Below are positions 1-10,957 of a stretch of DNA of 64,000 bases, piece by piece. The translations under genes and the position numbers were made by a program. Positions within the stretch are counted from its first letter, which is position 1. Every line of letters begins with the position of its first letter. Location: NCBI GenBank assembly GCA_964023275.1, contig OZ029918.1, positions 32,191,281-32,255,280 on the forward strand. The letters run 5' to 3'. Under the pieces are notes generated by a model. It saw nothing but the letters and a program-made list of their open reading frames with translations, searched no databases and was not told where the DNA came from. This DNA is from Norana najaformis. Lineage: Eukaryota > Annelida > Clitellata > Crassiclitellata > Hormogastridae.

Positions 1-128
1 TATAAATGTTCTAAACTCGAACGAACTAGTTGCGGCGATATATTTCCGCAAAACTGGTAAAATCAAAAGTCGAATTAGGTCGGCTCTCACACACCGAAGC
101 GCAAGCATGCGGTAACTTTTATTAATCG

Positions 129-397
129 CTATGCAGCCATCGTCGTATCATGGGAAACCAAACACATTCCAATACCCATGAAAACCATGCCGGAATCGAT
201 AATACTCGGTCGCAGTAGAAATCTGAGAAAATATATGGCCCATATCATGAGTTGGTGAGGAGATGTGCTTGTTAAGACTGAAGCCAGAATGGACATCCTG
301 AATCTTTCTGAAGCTCTCTCCAAAGAATTCATGTGTGTACTGAAGATGCCCGTTAGGCCTAATGCGAGCTCAGAAGGGGAAGACACCGAGAATTCTG
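129..397 (-). CDS. Possible terminal exon of an unrecognised membrane-protein gene
   Basis: On the minus strand a frame stays open to a TAG at 129-131. An AATAAA signal (reverse complement at 118-123) follows five bases after the stop. A possible splice acceptor precedes 397, and the open frame itself continues upstream to about 503. The end of the peptide has two hydrophobic stretches (LMIWAIYFLRFLL and GMVFMGIGMCLVS), which would fit membrane segments. I do not recognise the family. The rest of the gene would lie outside the frame I can follow, and the stretch overlaps the neighbourhood of a duplicated ZGPAT fragment. This may be a chance frame; confidence is low. Confidence 0.25.
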
Positions 398-420
398 CTA
401 TTTCATGGCGTCTATTCAAC

Positions 421-555
421 TTATTTTCCAGAGTATAGGCAAGTTGTAAGAAATTGTATTGTTCTGCTGAGCTGATGAAGACGATCGAAGAAATAAAGAA
501 CACAGAAAGTCCGATTCTTTATTTGAAGGATTCCATCGATCCAAATGTTCGATAG
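421..555 (+). pseudogene. Stray copy of ZGPAT intron 11 / exon 12 junction
   Basis: This segment aligns closely to 10369-10488, covering about 50 bases of the end of ZGPAT intron 11 and about 66 bases of exon 12. The acceptor AG is kept (at 470-471), and the exon part reads LMKTIEEIKNTE in the same frame before meeting TAG at 553-555. The real exon reads LMKTSKEIKNTE. Because intron sequence is included, the copy arose from DNA and not from mRNA. It has the same orientation as ZGPAT and lies about 400 bp upstream of its start codon. No other ZGPAT exon was found beside it. Confidence 0.8.
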
Positions 556-970
556 AAATTTTTGAAGGGTTTACTGTAAATCTTTGATGGCTGAAGCTCC
601 TACTTAGAACATGCAAAGGGAGCCTATAACACTCCTCTGCCGCCACCGTTGACAAATTTTGAGCACGTTGTACCCCATGACTCGCGTGTGCTTTATTCCC
701 TTACAATACTGTTATCTGATTTCCCATTCTAGACGACTATATTTTTCACCCTTAGCCCAAATTTTACAAATTCAATCATGTTCTGTCTTGATATTAAAAG
801 TATTACGGTCAACTTGAAGATCGATCGCGATTCGATCCGCCATCCTGTTACTCTTACTTACTAATTACTGTATTCTAAAAAGAGAATATCGATGATACTG
901 TTGCGGTCCATGAGCGGGCGATAATAGGGTACTGTCGTTTGATTTTACGGTTTAGAAAGTTTACGAAACT

Positions 971-3900
971 ATGGCTTCTTCCGAAGAGGAAATGTCTTTG
1001 ATAACTTCTCTTGATCTGTACAAGGGTCAGGTTAGTGGTTTTGTATAATCTTGGTGCTGTGCCTTAAACACAACCAACATCAAGTAGGGCATCTGATGGG
1101 GCTTCGGGCGTGTGAACTCCGAATCGTCTCGGCGTCTTGTTTTCTTATTTTTTTACTATTTATATCTAGTTTTAGTTCAATTTCTTAGTTAAACTTTCGT
1201 CGGAAATTGGATTTACTCTTCGCTGTTTTGTTTATCTACGAGTTTCATCATAGTTACGGGGCTGCTTGCCCTACGATCCGTTCACTTCTACATGGATACG
1301 CCCCATTGTTCATATTCGCGTGACCTAATTTTGGCTTTGCGCTCGCCAGCCTTACGCATCCCACGTTCTACACGAAAATTATTGTTCTTCTACCATCTCT
1401 GGAGTCGCTCGTCTACTACTCGCCGTCCTCATCGTCTTCTTACGGCCTTGCCTGAACGGCCTCCTCTTCGTTCGCTACCAGCGTTAGGGGACGTTTGCCT
1501 GCCATTGCTGACTCAGGCCGACTCGTGTTCGTCGGCTCCGACTGATGTCGCACCGGTCTGTATTCTGCCGGATCTCACTGATGCTGGCTCACCTGGTCCA
1601 TTCCAGACTTCGACTGGTTTGCTGCCGCCACGTTCTTCACCGGCTTTGTGTGACCTTCGTCCTCTGTCCGGTACCTGTCCATAGGGTGATGGAGTTCGTC
1701 TAGCTACACGGAATGCTCGGTCCATATGAGACAAGTACCTCGCTGTTGCTGACACAATCTCATCCGAAGAAATCGATCTATTCATTGTCACTGAATTGTG
1801 GCACCGCTCTTCACAGGACACAGCTGTTCGTCGCTCAGTGCCCCTTGGGTATTCAATTCTCGACTGCCCTTGACTCGCTGCCTCGTCGAAAGCGATTCGG
1901 GGTGGTTGTCTTATCCTGTACCACAGAGACGGTTTGCGAACGCGACGGATTACTCTGTCCTCATCTCCTACCACATTTGAGGTTCTTGCATCCTCAGTTT
2001 CATCTCTCTACGGTCCTCTTACTGTTTTGGCCATCTACCTCCCTGGTTCATCGTCACCATCATCGCTCTTCTTCAGTGAGTTTTCCACCCTCATGGAACA
2101 GTTCGCTCTCTACAACACCCAATTGGTGCTCGCCGGAGACCTCAATCTACATCTGGAAAATTCTTCTGAACCTGCCACTCTCCGGTTTCAGGCCATCCTT
2201 GATCAGTTTGGCCTCGCACACCATGTGACATCGTCAGCACATCGTGGTGGTGGCTGGCTTGATATCATTCTGACAAGAGATGACTGTATTGTAACTGATC
2301 TTCGAGTTCATCCACCTACTGTCTCCGATCATGGTCGGGTAGTCGTCACTGTTCCGTTCCTCCATGAGGTGCCGCTCTGTACTGCCCGGTGGGTCCGCCG
2401 GTGGCGCGACTTAGATTATGATGCCTTCCCTGCTGCTTTGCTCGAAATACCTGCCATCGCTGACCCTTGGACTGTGGCTGAGCTACCGTTGGGTGATTTG
2501 TTTGCTGAGTATGATATGGCCATGAAAGACCTTATTGATCATTTTCTTACTCTTCGCACCGTTGCCGTCCGCAGCTCCTCCCTGTCTCCGTGGTTCGACG
2601 CTGAGTGCCGCTCCCTACGTCGTGGTGCTCGACCGCCTCAAAAGAATCTACAAGCGTTCCGGACTGCTCTCTGATCGATCAGCTTGGGTGCACCACGTCC
2701 GAGAGTTACATAGGCGCTATAGAGAGAAGGAAAAAGAGTACTGGGAATATAAGATTGCCCACCACACTGGTGATCACAAGCGGCTTTGGTCTACTCTTAA
2801 CGACCTATTGGGTCGCCGACGTTCCTCCGCTGGTGCTGTAGTACCATCCTTTACTGCTGCTGACTTCGTTGAGTTCTGTGCGGCCAAGATTTGCTCTGGT
2901 CGTGATGCTACTGTTGGGAGTCCTCCGCCTGTCCTGCTGCCGATGGCTAAGCGGCTCTTGGTCCTTCATCAAGTCTCTTCAGATGAGTTGCGTCGACTCA
3001 TCCTTGCCTCTCGACCAAAATCCTGTGAACTAGACTCTCTGCCGCCATTCCTTATTCAGCATTATATCGACGTTCTTCTTCCCTTCCTGACCCTCCTCTG
3101 CAATTGCTCATTGGCAGAGGGTCTTCTGTCTCCGTCTCAGAAGAAGTCCATCCTCATTCCGGTTCTCAAGCGTGATGGCCTCGACATCTCGGACATGTCT
3201 AACTTTCGACCAAAATCTAATGTTACTTTTTTGTCCAAAGTCATTGAGAGAATTGTATCTAGTCAGTTAGTTACCTTTGCTTTGCCTACCTGTCCGGTCC
3301 AATTTGGGACGTGCTTCTCTTCGCTCCGCTGCTAGTGGTAATCTGTTAGTGCCTCGCGCTCGCACTTCGACCATGCAGCGTCATGCTTTCTCTGTTGCTG
3401 GCCCAACCCTCTGGAATGGACTTCCTGTTAATCTGGGTCTTCTACCCCGGGACTTTACTTCTATCTTCTATTCTTCTCTTAAGACTGTTCTCTTTCGCCA
3501 AGATTGGTTTGGGAGCGCTTCTGAGTAGTTTTCTTGAAGGGGCGCTATATAAGTGTTCTGTATAAATAAATAAAATAAATCTGGGAACCTATTCGAGGTT
3601 TGGACATTAAAACCACTAGCTATCCTCATTGGATCATTTTTAAAGAAGATCAAATGATGAGCTAATTCTGTCTTTTATCACTAAAGCGCTGATTCTGTCT
3701 TGTAGCACTGAAAAGTTATTTGGAACTCTTTTGTTTGTAGCTGAACCAGGTCGAAGCCTGCCTCCAGTCAGATGAAAACGGACTGAATAGAGACGATCTG
3801 ATTCAGTTGCAAAATGACCTACAGGAAATTATTCATTTGACACAACGTAAGACATTCTCAAATAATATTCTAAACAGTTGTGCATTTTTATAATTAAATT

Positions 3901-6900
3901 TACAAAAAACAAATAGTGAATCAAGGCAGGAGAAAATAACAGCATGCTTAATTCTATGTATGTATTGACATTTGTATGTGGGCATTTATGCAGCAGCACA
4001 TTTTTATGAAACCCAAAAGGTTGGCAAACATATCTAACAGATCAAAACAGATGTATGTATCTGTTTGTGAGGATTTATGTTGCACCTTTTCAGAAGAAAG
4101 GTGCTCCCAATGTGTACGCATGTACAGAGGGAAAAGGTTGTTGTGGAAGGAAGAACCAGTGCATAACAAAACATGATGTGCTCAAGTACGAAATCAAGCG
4201 ACCAGCAGATCCCAACAAGACATAACGAACAGAGCAGTTGTCAACCCTGTTTACTACAGACTTGAATGCACAGATGCCTAATATGTGCCATGGCAGGAAG
4301 AACCATTACGGTACAGTTTGAAGGTTTTGAATTTTTGCAGAGGTGAAGTACCATAAAACTTAAATAGGAACAGAGCCCAGCAGTTAACTTGATGTTTAAA
4401 TTTTCTCCCCTTTCCAATATTTTGCAACCCATTTTCTCTCATTTTGCTGTGGTTTGTTTAGAAAACATAGCAGCACTACAGTGCAAAAAATTAGAAAGCT
4501 TAGACAACGATATTACAGTCGTGACCTCAACACAGCAGCAGAATGATGGCTGTCCACCAGATTTTTTGTTGCCTAAACTGTCCAACTGCGACACTCTTGG
4601 AAGTCTATCAACCGTCTCGGAGAACATCATGGATGCAGAATATGCCGCTTTTCAGGTGATAGTAACAATTACATTTGTTTATTTGTTATTTATTTATTTG
4701 TGCATAAGAATGATCTTGCTTGCTACAACAGACAATGGCAGGACCGAATTTGCAGCAGGCCCGAACTAGAGGACTGACAATCTGATCCATTGGTGAATCA
4801 ATTTCCAGTAAACTGTGTTAGGACTAATAATGTTTTTGATCATTTGTGCAGAGATTCCTGGCTGATGATCCGATTGACTGTGAAGACGACAAAGCTACAG
4901 ATCAGACAAAAGATGACACAGAGAAAGACGGTGTAATCCAGATAGACAGCGACAAAGATAGCGAAGAGGCAATTGAGATATGTGACAGTTCGAGTGAAGA
5001 CTGTGAAGATGCAGAAGGAGATGATGAAGATGAGGATGATCTGTTTGGTCAGAAGTGTCAGGCTCCTTTCAGCCACCCTTGGGGTCAAAGAGGCTACTAC
5101 AATGCCATCGTCTTATCCAGGGCAAGGAGTGAATCCGAAGACAGTGACCCTCTGGTAAGCTGTGCTGCTTTACCTCAAGGTGTAGTTGTGTAAGAATATT
5201 CTACTTATTTATGTATTCTTATTTATTGCACTTACAGTCAGTAAATCTGAACCTGACTTGCAAGACTAGTGTGCATGAACAACTTATACAGGGTTGTTAC
5301 ATGGAGTTCACTTAGCAGATGCATACCCACAATCGTTGGATTACGGACCCAGTGTGCTACAGAACAGACAACATGCTGCACAACGGACCACAGTTCTGCA
5401 TTTAGCTTAACATGTCTGCATTCCGTCATTCACAGCATTCATGATTAATGGATCTTTCCAAATTCTTTCATTTGCACTAAAGTAATGCAGTGCTAAGACA
5501 GTAGTAATAATAATAATGTAATGTAAAGAAGATAATTTATGTAGCTCATATCAGTGACAAAGAAATTTTAAGGGTGCCTTACAGAGTCATGAGAAGCAAG
5601 CGTTGTCAGTTGCCCTATATGATTTTGAAAACAGCAAGATCTGAAGAACCAAGCAAGATGTTCAGTGCACAGAGTAAATAACTTCTGAGACTTGTAAAAT
5701 TAATTGTTCTTTGCTGAACATGAATTCTGTTACTTGGAGATTTGCTATCTTGATAGGTGAAATTTTCTACTTTGTCGTTTAGGTGGAAGTTGTCTTTTGT
5801 TACCCAACACATTGTTCAATGCGACTGTGTCCCTATTACCTCAGCGGCAATTGCCGTTTTGACGCACAGTGCAGGTAATACTCGAGGCAAATATTCTGTC
5901 CTTGGTTGATAAGGTAATAGGATGTTGTAAATCATTATCATTATCATTTGCCAGCGCTGGATTATTGTCATTTCCACCACTGTTTGTCAATCATACTGGT
6001 GTTGGGCTTATTTCAAGGCTGTGTCGCCTAAAGTTTAGCCTCTAATATCTGGATAGGTCAGCTGACGGGTCTCTTTCAGTGCCTCTGGGGCCAGAAATTA
6101 AGGCATGGAGTACCCTTCTTTCTCCATGTATTAAGCACCACTATCTAATGGCTGAGCATCAGTCGATGGCGCTGAGCAGTTGTGAGTGAAAGACTTGGTT
6201 AAGGTCGCTACACAGTAACCATCTCCGGGGAAACTTGAACTCCGCATTACAAGCCAAGCACTCTATTCTGTTTGGTTAGCGTACCCCATTTACATAATAC
6301 CAGTTTTTAATTTTCCATATATGCAGGTATTAGAGGAAAATGGTTGTCTCTGTTGTCATACATGTGTTCTCCACATTTTTATCTGATCAATCTGCAAATT
6401 GAAATTTTATTGCAGTTGCCTCAGACTGTTCTGTTTCTTAATAGGTTCTCGCATGGGGCAGTTGTCAAAATATCTGATCTCAGGCCGTACCAGGACCCGG
6501 ACTTCAGGTATGGTATTTCATCATCATCGTCATCAATCATCGGTAGTATTAGTAATTAATGTAACAGTATTTGTAGTATTGTTGAAAATTTTGCAATATA
6601 CCGCTGGAAAGGGTTGCTTGGTGTAAAATTTGAATCATGAATGGTCTTGACCACATTTGAGACATAATTCAAATCTATTCTGTTGATTTAAACTATAGTG
6701 CCGCTGTAACAATGCATTAGGCATCAATTGATGGTTTCTGCTCCTGTTTTCCTGTTCCTGAATATTGTCCAAAGACTGCAGTTTTGTAATGCAGTTTTAC
6801 ATAGAAGTGATTATCGATTGATGCCCTGTTTCTTATGATATCTGTGCTATAGAAGTTTCTGGAATAGATTACATCTGTATCAGCTTACTTACTCACCTTA

Positions 6901-9900
6901 GCCTGACTTCTGGTTCTCTGACCTACAGGATTTCGACTGGGCTTCTCTGATGGATTGCAGTTATTTAAAACAGTTTCACTTGGTTTGACCATCGATTGAT
7001 GCCATATGCACTGTGATAATGGTGCTATAAAAGCCTTTAGATTAGATTAGATAAGCTGTTCAATGAAAGGCAAAGTTTACGTTGTGTGGTTAATGGTTAT
7101 TTGCTATTTGTAGCTATGTTGGAGTTGGCAGTCCTTGTCTTGTTCGAGATGATGACGACATTTGGTATGAGGCAATGATCATGGAAATTCTTGATGATGC
7201 TCAGTTCCACATTCAGTTCAAGGCCAACCATCATTTAAAAACCGTCAGTGTTCAAGATTTATTTCCATTGAGTAAGTCAATGACCTGTAGTTTCTGAAGC
7301 TGGCTACCTATATTGCTGTCGGGGTTGACTGATTTTTGCAAATCCTCCTTTTCTGCATGTTGGCCTTTTGCAGCTGTCACTGGGATGATTTTCGCTTTCC
7401 TTGACCTTTATCACTTTCATAGAGGCAAATGAAGATTAATTTTAGTGCTGATGGTGATTGGCTGCTAATTTTCTGTCTGTTTAAAGCATGATATAAACAT
7501 GATAAGATCTGTCTCTGAGCATATTTGCTGAATGCTGCATGGGAGGAGAACTCATTTCAGTGTGGTCCATGATGTGGCTATAAAGTCCCACAAAGACTTT
7601 ACTGTCTGTACTTTTTTATCTAAACAACTTCTTTCTAACTGTATATTTCTTGCACAGGTCATGAAACTGATGAGTCACATGTTGTTGATGACAACGATGA
7701 AGACGTTGGAAAAGCTGATGAAGAAATCACCCCATCATTCTCATCACCCACTGCCCCAGTGGACATCAAGACAACCGAAGTCCTTGGGCAGTGGGAGTTG
7801 CACACCAAGGTACTTTTCCAGCTAGCCAGATCTGCTGCCTGATCCTGGCATTAAACACAGGAAGAGAGGTTGAGGAGGCATAGGAGGCACTATGCTGTTT
7901 TGTGATTACATAATTTTTGTTCTTAATGACATTTAACACCATTTAGACTAGTGTAGGTTGTGCCTGTATGAGGTACTTAAAGGGCGCTATATTAAGTATC
8001 TTGATACATACATACATTACAACAACAATGGACTCCTGCTATTTCTCTGTCATGTAGTCACTGAAGAAGGATGTTCTGAGTATTCTCCTGCCTTCATTCC
8101 ATTAAAAGCCGAAAACCATCTTGTTTGATGTTGGATTGGTGTTGTAGGGTTAGGACCACTGGGCTGGTCTCCCTGAAGTGCAATAATACGAATTTTCAAT
8201 TACGTTACATCACTGGTTGACATGCCTTCTAAATAGAAATTTACTTAGTTTCTAAGGCATTCTAAGAACCTCTGTAAGTAAATGTTTTGTTGTGACTTTA
8301 ATAATGTCATATTTGGACTTAGAATTTTTCAATATTCTGAATTGTTTGTCTTTAAACAATCAGGGCATTGGTTCGAAGCTGATGGCAAAAATGGGTTATG
8401 TGGTGGGACAAGGTTTGGGAAAAAACAACGAAGGCCGAGCAGAACCTGTACGAATTGATCTTCTGCCAAAAGGTTAGAATCAGTTACAGGTATCTATTTG
8501 AGATATAATGTCCTGGACTTGTATGGTAAGGTAAAGCAAGTATTTGTAATCAGGCTAAGAGAGAAGAAAGCACAAGTAATGTCTGGGATCACCAACTGGC
8601 AGAGATGAAGAAGAAGGAAGGAAGGCTGACAAGTGCAAATCATGCAGTCAGCAGGCCAAACAAGAGCTGGAATAACGTGGAAGGCATTTTGACATGATTG
8701 TCTGACAAAAAGTACATTCTGACATGATTGCCTATGATCTTTCAACTGGGTCTCTCCAACGGATCATGATTTTTGACAATGGTTTAAAGTTGAAGTGACC
8801 ATCGATCAATGCTTTGCATTATGATAATGGCACTGTAGAAGTCAACAGATTAATTTACAGTACAAATATTCTGTAATGTAACTGGAAAATTGTATAGCAT
8901 CTTTTGCTCTTGTGTATGTTTGATTCTTGCCAAAATTGTACATCTGGTCAATAACCTTCTAGGATTATCACTCGACAAGATTATGGAGCTGAAGAATTTG
9001 GCCAACAACGATAATCTTTTTGACGCCTTAAAGAAACAGAAACGAAAACAGAAGCAGCAGAGTTTGAACAAGAAAGATCCCAAATCCACCGAAGGTCCAA
9101 AAACAGAGTCACCTTCCGTTTTCGATTTCATCAATAACAAACTTCGCCCACTGAAAGGTACCACTAGAATTATTTGCAATGAGTTTTGTTTCTTATTCAC
9201 ATCATTTACTTTGGCCTAAATTTCTTCATGTGATTTTTAATTTACGTGGTTTAACTGCTTAAGTTGTGTATATGGCTTTGGGATGACTTTGACCTTTGTA
9301 TTCGTCCTTGGCCTTAGAAGGTGCCTGACCTTGGGTATGTATAGACGTATCTAGGTATTTGTGTAATGCCTTTGTACCATGACTGTCCAACAGATCCAAA
9401 GATTTGTAACTTATGATGATAAACATATTCTTCGACTCTCTGAATCACATGCAGGGGTCTTTGCGCCCCAGGTAATCAGTCATAATCATCATCCATATTA
9501 CTCTCCATGTGAAGTTATTGTCAAAGCAGCATAAATGTTCTGATGCCAGGCCTGGATGCCTGACCTTGCCCACTCTGAAATTTTCAGCACTGGCTCACAA
9601 CACCATGCTGACTATACAGAAAAAATTCATAGAATTTGGTTTGTACAAATTGACCTGGGTTGAGGTTAATAGGCTAAGTTTGCTCAGCAGTTGTTTTTAT
9701 AAATAAAATTAAGGATTGCAGTTAATATGCCTAGATAGAGTATTAGGAGATGGTCATGTCAAAAGGTTAGAATTATACATTTGAAGTTAGTTTATATATA
9801 TTGTTGTCTGTTTTGGAACTTTTGTAAACTTGTTAAGATGCTAATTTGGTGTTGATTCTATCACAGTGAAACATCGTAATCCACGTAGTGCAAAAGATAC

Positions 9901-10946
9901 AAAGTTCATATCTACAAGAGAACTGAGAACCAAGTCAGACAAACATCTTAACATTCAGGTAATGCTGAAACTATGTCAGTTTTAGTAATGCTAGTATTAC
10001 TTCAGAGCTGATCGCTGAGCAAATCCATCATTTGGGCTTTACGCATGAGGGAACCTGCCAGTGGCGACTTCTAGTTATCCAAATGCTGTCTGCTAATGGA
10101 TGAACTTTTCTTCTTAGTGAACTTAAAACCATTTACGAAGGCAGCACTGTAGTGAGTTACATAAAAGGTGCTATATTACATGTCTAGATGTCTAACTGTG
10201 GCACCAATGGAATGCATGGGTATTATGTCTGCTGAATTTGGGCAATACGTGATGATTAGTCCTGTATTGAATATATAAAGACGTGATTTTAAGATTCACA
10301 GCAAATAGTCTTCTTATTAATTAACATATTAAGGAGACTAAGATGGGAGTTTTTAAAATAACACTTCCTTATTTTACTGAGTATGGATCGGTTGTAATAA
10401 ATTGTATTGTTCTGCTCAGCTGATGAAGACGAGCAAAGAAATAAAGAACACAGAAGGACAGATTCTTCATTTGAAGGATTCCATTCAGCGAGCTAATGAA
10501 AGGCAAGTGGTTGCCGTTTCTTCTTCCTGTTGGTGTTTGATGAACACCTCCACCTCATCCGTTGCCTTGGCTCTGTGTTGTGGGAGCCTGCCAGCACAGG
10601 CTTTTCTAATTATAATTTGGCATTGTCTTCTTACTGATGAAGTTTTTATTCCCAATGAACTTTAACCCCCTTAGGCAGTGATTTTGAAGTCCTTAGGAGT
10701 GATATACATACCAGCTTATGTTACATGCTTTCTATAGTTACTAAATGCTAACAGTTTCTTTATTCAGGTTTTAGTAGACATTGTTTTGCATGCTTGTTAT
10801 TCAGAGGCGATCGTGTTGCATCGAAGGAATTAGCAAAGAAAATCGACTCCCTGCGCAGCTACACATCCCAGCTGATGACATCAGAGGCCTTGATGCATAA
10901 CCAGAAGAAATCAAGAAAAGCCCATAACTTGTTGACAAAATTTTAA
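971..10946 (+). CDS. ZGPAT: Zinc finger CCCH and G-patch domain protein (ZGPAT-like), 13 exons
   Basis: Exons: 971-1030, 3741-3846, 4462-4655, 4852-5154, 5783-5874, 6445-6507, 7114-7271, 7658-7809, 8364-8472, 8963-9157, 9867-9958, 10420-10502, 10805-10946; all phases join and give 582 residues. Seen: an acidic stretch (about 125-215), a CCCH finger C237-x7-C245-x5-C251-x3-H255 followed by G, a Tudor-like segment (about 275-322) starting GSPCLVRDDDDIWYEAM, a G-patch (about 377-420) with KMGYVVGQGLGKN, and a lysine-rich coiled-coil tail ending HNLLTKF. This order is diagnostic of the family. In vertebrates the protein is a nuclear DNA-binding repressor that recruits NuRD, with a splicing-linked G-patch; the same role here is inference. 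The human protein is about 531 residues. Intron 12 uses a GC donor (GCAAGT at 10503); the other introns are GT-AG. The start is the first ATG before the exon 1 donor. Confidence 0.95.
1085..3583 (+). mobile_element. Decayed CR1/L2-like non-LTR retrotransposon in ZGPAT intron 1
   Basis: The element lies in the same direction as the gene. A GC-rich leader begins near 1085. About 1700-2400 encodes an apurinic-type endonuclease in shifting frames, including VLAGDLNLHLENS and the later SDHGRVVV motif (the catalytic S-D-H). About 2530-3290 continues towards the start of reverse transcriptase, with NFRPKSNVTFLSKVIERIV. The core of the RT with its YADD box is missing. At about 3310-3525 the usual C-terminal end appears (LRSAASGNLLVPRAR, then FSVAGPTLWNGLPVNL). 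The 3' end is a short AAATA-type repeat at 3563-3583, typical of these families. Several frameshifts and the internal deletion make it inactive. The exact 5' border is uncertain. Confidence 0.85.
6090..6290 (-). mobile_element. tRNA-like SINE, family A (inverted copy in ZGPAT intron 5)
   Basis: Reverse-complemented, this stretch matches the SINE copies at 38567, 45860, 49336 and 61648. It has a box B-like GGAGTTCAAGTTTCCCC, then a block reading as an ACTGTGTAGCGACCTT-like core and a tail with CAGCGCCATCGACTGATGC and an attAGATAGTGG motif. The copy is diverged and is removed by splicing. Confidence 0.6.
6890..7055 (+). mobile_element. 3' tail of a LINE, family E (ZGPAT intron 6)
   Basis: The segment shares with 8735-8855, 11100-11450 and 22400-22550 a string of motifs: a CTGACTTCTGGTTCTCTGAC start, GACCATCGATTGATGCC, then ATAATGGTGCTATAAAAGCC and a short ATTAGATTAG tail. 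At 11100 the same tail follows the end of an RT-type ORF, which identifies it as a LINE 3' end. Confidence 0.6.
7965..8040 (+). repeat. Short retroelement 3' end with GCGCTATATTAAGT motif
   Basis: The sequence around GGTACTTAAAGGGCGCTAT and the following tetranucleotide run (ACAT) recurs at 13535-13600, 10150-10200 and 27415-27475. It looks like the 3' terminus of a retroelement family. It lies in ZGPAT intron 8. Confidence 0.45.
8735..8855 (+). mobile_element. 3' tail of a LINE, family E (ZGPAT intron 9)
   Basis: This short copy contains GACCATCGATCAATGC and ATTATGATAATGGCACTGTAGAAGTC-like motifs shared with the other family E tails in the window. No ORF is attached. Confidence 0.55.
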
Positions 10947-10957
10947 TTTATCTGACT

